Shown here: one piece after another, positions 59,411-64,000 of the stretch
How positions within the stretch are numbered: position 1 is the first letter of the stretch
Layout of the letters: the number at the start of each line of letters is the position of its first letter
Notes under the pieces: model-generated
Told to the model about the DNA's origin: nothing
What the model saw: the letters and a program-made list of their open reading frames with translations, nothing else
Databases searched by the model: none
NCBI GenBank assembly: GCA_036417435.1
Contig: CM070905.1
Coordinates: 21,801,592-21,865,591 of the forward strand
Source: Inia geoffrensis
Lineage: Eukaryota; Chordata; Mammalia; Artiodactyla; Iniidae
Direction: 5' to 3'
DNA: 64,000 nucleotides
Position numbers and translations under genes: made by a program

Positions 59411-61480
59411 CGCAGAAACAGAGTTGCCTGTGGAATGCCCTGGCAGAACAGGGGAGCATCCAGCTGGGGAAATGGGGAATGGAGATGTGGTATCAGCGAC
59501 ATCTTCCCAAAGGAAACAAAATCCCTGAACAAGTGGGGTAGAAGAGCCAAACTTCTCTTTGAAATATTTATTAACATAAATGCCGCATCATAAATGAGTT
59601 CATAGGTCAAATCAGTGACAAATACTGGAAGATGAGGAGATAGTAAAAATATACCAGATCCCTGCATCTTCCGTTTAAATGACAAGGAAAAAGATTTCCA
59701 ATTTTGAGGCAAATGCTTATTTTCAATTGGTATAAAGTATGGTAAAAACTTGGCATTTAAAAAAATCTAATAGAAATGTTAATTTACTTATACTCTGTAA
59801 GCATGTGGGATAAATGTGTGATCCTTTGGAAGATTCTAAAATGAATGCCCAATCACTGAAGATTTTATCTTGGTAAACCTGTAGTAATCTAATAGTCTAC
59901 TACTAGTATTTATTTGTGTAAATGCAGGGGAAAGATTGGTTAACATCTTTCAGATTAAAAATTGGCAGAACTACCTGATTAGGTAAGTTAGTTTCATCAT
60001 TACAGAGATGAAAAACTATTCAGAAGGTGGGCTGGTGGCACCCATGCCTGGCCTGGCTGCGCTGGGTCTTTGCTTTTCCACCTTCCTGTCCATCCCCTAC
60101 TGTTTCTGAGCATCAGCCGTGTGTTTAACCATCCTTTTGCCCCCCATCCCCCTATAAGTCTTCTCTGCAGACTTCCTCATTACTCCCACTCATCACTGAT
60201 GACTGCCTCATTGTTCTCCACCCTGCCCCAGCTTCACGGGATGACCCACCTCCTTCCCTGACGGCATGGGTTTTGGGGCTTGTCTTCACCAGTGGTCTCC
60301 CCAACTCCCCTCAGTTCCCCACTTCCTAGACCTTGTCTACTCATGGCTCAGATCAGTAAGTCAGAAATTCCCTCCTTGACCGCATCCTCTTGTCCACCCA
60401 CCTTGTCCCACAGAGTTACACCCTCTGCCTCTCCTTTGATCTCACTGAGACCTCCCTAATTGGTGGACTCCTTTGCTCTGTACTTAGCCATTAGTTCCTT
60501 CCTGTCTTTATTTCCCTCCTTATCCACGTAGAATCCGTGGTCCAGGTTTTAAGTCACTCTCTTGCCAAAAGCTTACACCTCCTGACCTTTTTGTCCTTTT
60601 GCTTGCATCCAGGCTGCTGAGCAGTGTTGGAGCGAATCCTACGAGGAGGTAGATTGGTACCTGTTTGCATAAATTGAGGTGTTGCCCAACACTGCACAGC
60701 ACTTGCATGATTCTGGTTAACTGTCCTTCTCGTTCTTCATGGTGCCTGTTACTAAGCTTAGTCCAATCCTCAAACTCATGATCCTTCTCCTCCCCACTTA
60801 CTCTCATCAGCCGAGTTCCTGCAGTGGAACTCTCTGTCCCACCTGCCACGGAGCCTTCTCTGGTCCTCATGACCTCCTGGTTTTTCATCCACCTTTTATA
60901 CTGTCTTAATTGTCTTTGTAGGTTTCACTTCCATCAAACTGACTTCTGTTATAAGACGAGTACAGACATCTGTTTTCTCTCCTAAGTACAGTAAAACATT
61001 TTTGTGCCTCTGTCCTTTGCCTTCTGCTGGAATTTATTGCAGGGTGGCAGGCCCCTGGCTTTCTTGTGCTGTGTGTGTGTGAGCACTCACATGGGCCACA
61101 GACCTTCATTCTGTGACCTTAGCCAGATGCAGTGCCAAGCCTTACACAGGAACCACCTCCCTCGGCTGCTGGATGGCTCTGTGCTCTGCAGAGATAGTCC
61201 CCTAGGGTTTATTCTGCATACGTGCAGTAGAAAATTTGATTGGCATCTTTCAGATTAGAAATGGGCAGGAATTTCGTAGACAGATCAGTTTTATTATTAC
61301 AGTGTTCTAAAAGCGTTGTCTTCAACATGGCTCCCCTTTGCAGGTTATCGAGGTGCAGTGAGGTGGGAGATTTGGCCCCCACTTCTACCAAGTCAACCTC
61401 AGCTCTGTTCTCGTCTACGCCTCTGTGTGCTGATTCTCTGATCCGCTGTTGGAGGATTGCTGCCCACTCTCCTCCTGCTC
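59411..61480. other. Pyrimidine-rich and unassigned DNA
   Basis: No gene recognised. 60060-60900 is strongly pyrimidine-rich, reminiscent of an old LINE in sense, but I cannot assign it. Two related segments of about 95 bp at 59910-60004 and 61208-61301 flank it. Confidence 0.35.
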
Positions 61481-61483
61481 CCC

Positions 61484-61800
61484 CGTGCTGCTGCCCCCCA
61501 TGCTGCTGCTCCCCTGTGCTGCTGCTCCTTGTAAATGCTGCCGCTCCCCTGTGCTGCTGCTCCTTGTAAATGCTGCTGCTCCCCCGTGCTGCTGCTCCCC
61601 GTATATGCTCCTGCTCCCCCATGCTGCTGCTCCCCTATGCTGCTGCTCCTTGTAAATGCTGCTCCCCCATGCTGCTTCTCCCCCGTGCTGCTGCTCCTTG
61701 TAAATTCTGCTGCTCCCCCGTGCTGCTGCTCCTTGTAAATGCTGCTGCTCCCCCGTGCTGCTGCTCCCCTATCCTGCTGCTCCCCTGTGCTGCTGTTCCT
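61484..61800. repeat. GCTGCTGCTCC minisatellite (VNTR)
   Basis: About 315 bp built from two alternating modules, roughly gtgctgctgctcccc (15-16 bp) and a longer form in which ctccttgtaaatgctgctgc adds about 18-19 bp. Because the unit mixes triplets and has few stops, long frames are open on both strands (for example 61399-61887 minus, 162 codons of GEQQHGGAA-like repeats). Those frames are a consequence of the repeat, not evidence for a gene. Confidence 0.9.
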
Positions 61801-62600
61801 CACTTCTCTAATTTTCTCCCCCTTCTCTTCTTTTGTCTCATTTCTTTGGTTGACTTTCACATAAAAAGGGGAACATTTAGTAGACATTATTCACTGATTT
61901 ATTAATTATTTCATTCCAGAGCTGGGCATTCAGGGATGCAAAGATTATGAGCATGACATAGTACTGCCCTTGTGGTGATCATAGGGAGAAACATCTGACT
62001 GTGACATTCCAGCATATTATAACAAAGACTATTAAAGTCTGTGCTGAGCGTTACATTTATGTAATTTCATACAGTCTTTTAGAAAACCCTGTTTTTTTCA
62101 TACCACCTTTATTCAGTTTATGGTGCATTTGTTATCACTGTGATTCATGCGTAACGTACTCTCACCAAAATATTTTATTTGCCCCTCTGTTACCATCTAA
62201 GCCCAACTTCAGACTTAATGCCTTGACATACTTCACCACAAGCCTGATATCTTCAGTGCCTTATGTCTTAAAGAGAAAAAAGATAGGTTGTCTGGCGCAG
62301 AGGGTATATCAGAACCCCTTTGAGATGACTGAAGATGATAGTTCAGTCCAGTTTTATGCGTCACGGGCAGCTGGGAACTAGCCCCTCTGCATCCTACTGA
62401 GGCGCCTGAGCTGCTTCTGTCGTGTGCACGGATGTGCCCTGGCCTTTACTTCTTTGTGGAGGGCTCCTGAGTCCCGACGTCATAGTTCCTACCCTCTCTC
62501 CCAACACAACTCCTTTTGTTTTTATTATTTTACTCTAGAGAAGCAACTCACTGATTATTCTGAGAGACTGTTCTGTAAAAACTAGTTATTAATTTGTTCA
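61801..62600. other. Unassigned DNA with a small L2-like piece
   Basis: About 61895-61985 resembles an L2 antisense end (ttatttcattccagagctgg). The plus-strand frame 62001-62381 (126 codons) lacks splice signals or a recognisable domain and is not called. Confidence 0.3.
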
Positions 62601-63900
62601 GTAGACGTTTATTGAGCATTACTACCAGCCAGGTACCACTCTTGAGTGCTGGGGACAGATAAGGGCACAAAGTAACACCTCTGCCCACTTGGAGCTTTTG
62701 TTCTGGTGTGGGAGCCTCCCAGGAAACCAATAAACATGCGTAACGAAGCCAGATGGTAGTCGATCCTGGGAAGAAAGTAAAGCCGAGGAAGTGGGTGGGA
62801 GACACGGGAGGGGGGTGTGTGCTGCTGTATTCACTACATCCCAGGCCTCTCTGAGGAGCTGACAGTTAACCACGGACCTGAGTGTCTTGGTCAGTTTGAG
62901 CTGCTGTAACAAATAAAACATAGATGGGCGGCTTAACGACAGATGTTTATTTTTCACACTCCTGGAGGCTGGAAGTCTGAGATCAGGGCGCCAACACGGC
63001 CAGGTACTTGGTGAGGACTCTTCCTGGTTTCAGACAGCTGCCTTCTTGCTGTATCCTCACAGGGCAGAGAGAAAGATCATTTCTCTTGTGTCTCTTCCTA
63101 TAAGGGCCCTAATCCCAATCATGGGGGCTCCGCCCTCATGACCTAATCACCTCCCAGGGGCACCACCTCCAAATACCATCACAGTAGGGATTAGGGCTTC
63201 AACATATGAATTCTGAGAGACGCAAGCATTCAGTCCACAGCACTGAGTGAAGTGAGGAAGAGCATTCCAGGCACAGGGAATTGCAAGTTCATAGGCCCTG
63301 GCATGAGACTGGGCTTGGCTTGTCAGAGGGACAGCCCTGTCAGAGCAGAACAGGCAGGAGAGGAAAGAGCATTTGGAAATGAAGTTGGACAGAGGTCGAG
63401 GTCCAGTCCACGTAAGGCTGATAGCTGTGGTGGGCAGTTTAGATTTGATTCCCAGGCATGAGGAGTCTTTCTGAAAAGGGGAAAGACGCGTTAGGACATA
63501 GAATTTTAAAAGGTCGCTTTGGATGCTGTGGGGTTGAGGGTCAAAAGTAGAAGGCTGGGTGGTTTAGGGGAGAGCTGGTGTGCCTGAGATGGGCTGGTAG
63601 CCCAGTCTGGATTGGGGAGTAGGTTCTTGGATTGGGGACATTGAAGGTAGAGCTGGTACATTTTGCTGATAGATCATTTGTGGGGTATGAATGAAAGAAG
63701 AGCCAAGGAGAACCCTGAGATTTTTATACTGAGCAACTAGGTGGAGGAAGGTGCCATTTACTGAGATGGGGAACGTAAGGGTTGATAATGAAAGATGTTG
63801 GTGTGAAAAAGGATCTCATAGTCATATACGTTTTGGAAAAATGGTTCTAGAGCATGATCAGGAGAGCTGGAGCAGGTACGACAGAATACAGGGAAGAGAC
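62600..63900 (-). repeat. L2-like antisense repeat split by a MaLR LTR
   Basis: 62605-62882 and 63243-63900 are the two halves of one antisense L2-type repeat (cagtagacgtttattgagca; then gagcattccaggcacaggg, ctgagcaactaggtggagga, tttactgagatggggaac). The text reads through if the LTR and one target duplication are removed. Confidence 0.6.
62883..63242 (-). mobile_element. Solo MaLR (MST/MLT1-type) LTR
   Basis: Minus-strand LTR beginning TGCTGTGGACTGAATG and ending in AAGACA, with the MST/MLT1 landmarks (ttcatatgttgaagccctaa and the caggaagagtcctcacc region). Perfect 5-bp target duplications CTGAG lie at 62878-62882 and 63243-63247, the length expected for ERVL-MaLR elements. No internal retroviral sequence remains. 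Confidence 0.88.
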
Positions 63901-64000
63901 TAAAGAAAACCATTTTTCTTTATTTCCCTATTTTTTCCTCCTAACTATCCATATTCCTACCAACAGTAACTGAATGTTGGTGAGGTACCTAGAAAAAAAC

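Overview
The window looks like intron-rich, AT-rich nuclear DNA from a cetacean (whale, dolphin or porpoise). The main evidence is 14 tRNA-derived SINEs of the CHR type. Their head reads 'ggcttccctggtggcgcag' and their tail 'ggcccgcgtaccgc' plus poly(A). CHR SINEs are known from cetaceans and hippos, and the roughly 200-bp form that dominates here is the cetacean-type CHR-2. Three 5'-truncated L1 insertions of a cetartiodactyl-like family, together with old mammalian repeats (MIR, L2, L1M, MER5, MLT1), fit this. I see no bacterial or viral gene organisation, no rRNA or tRNA gene and no CRISPR array. Most long open frames lie inside SINEs or LINEs and are not genes.

The main non-repeat signal is a spread-out gene on the minus strand, reconstructed here from splice sites and reading phase. 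Seven pieces (32011-32145, 31335-31419, 29647-29690, 24187-24260, 19280-19331, 3177-3326 and the terminal exon ending in TGA at 1816-1818) have acceptor and donor sites and join without a phase break. Together they encode about 190 residues of C-terminus, followed by a short 3'UTR with AATAAA. I could not name the protein. A possible 15-nt microexon lies upstream at 35806-35820. The 5' end was not found and may lie outside the window.

Layout by region. 1-8 kb: 3' end of the minus-strand gene, then old antisense L1. 7.6-8.7 kb: three CHR SINEs, two forming a close inverted pair. 8.9-20 kb: mixed MLT1, L2, MIR, one young L1 and several SINEs, including a 79-bp tandem duplication split by a SINE. 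20-31 kb: introns with sense and antisense L1, SINEs and four exons. 33.7-38.3 kb: long L2-like antisense blocks. 38.4-41 kb: sense L1 with several 3' ends. 44.9-50.4 kb: antisense L1 hosting three CHR-2 SINEs in one orientation and an LTR-like insertion. 51-54 kb: old L1 and a short CpG-rich patch. 55-59 kb: two young L1s and a tentative chain of plus-strand exon candidates. 59-64 kb: MIR and L2, a GCTGCTGCTCC minisatellite, and a solo MaLR LTR with perfect 5-bp target duplications nested in an L2-like element.

All family names rest on recognised consensus features by eye; no alignment or database search was run.
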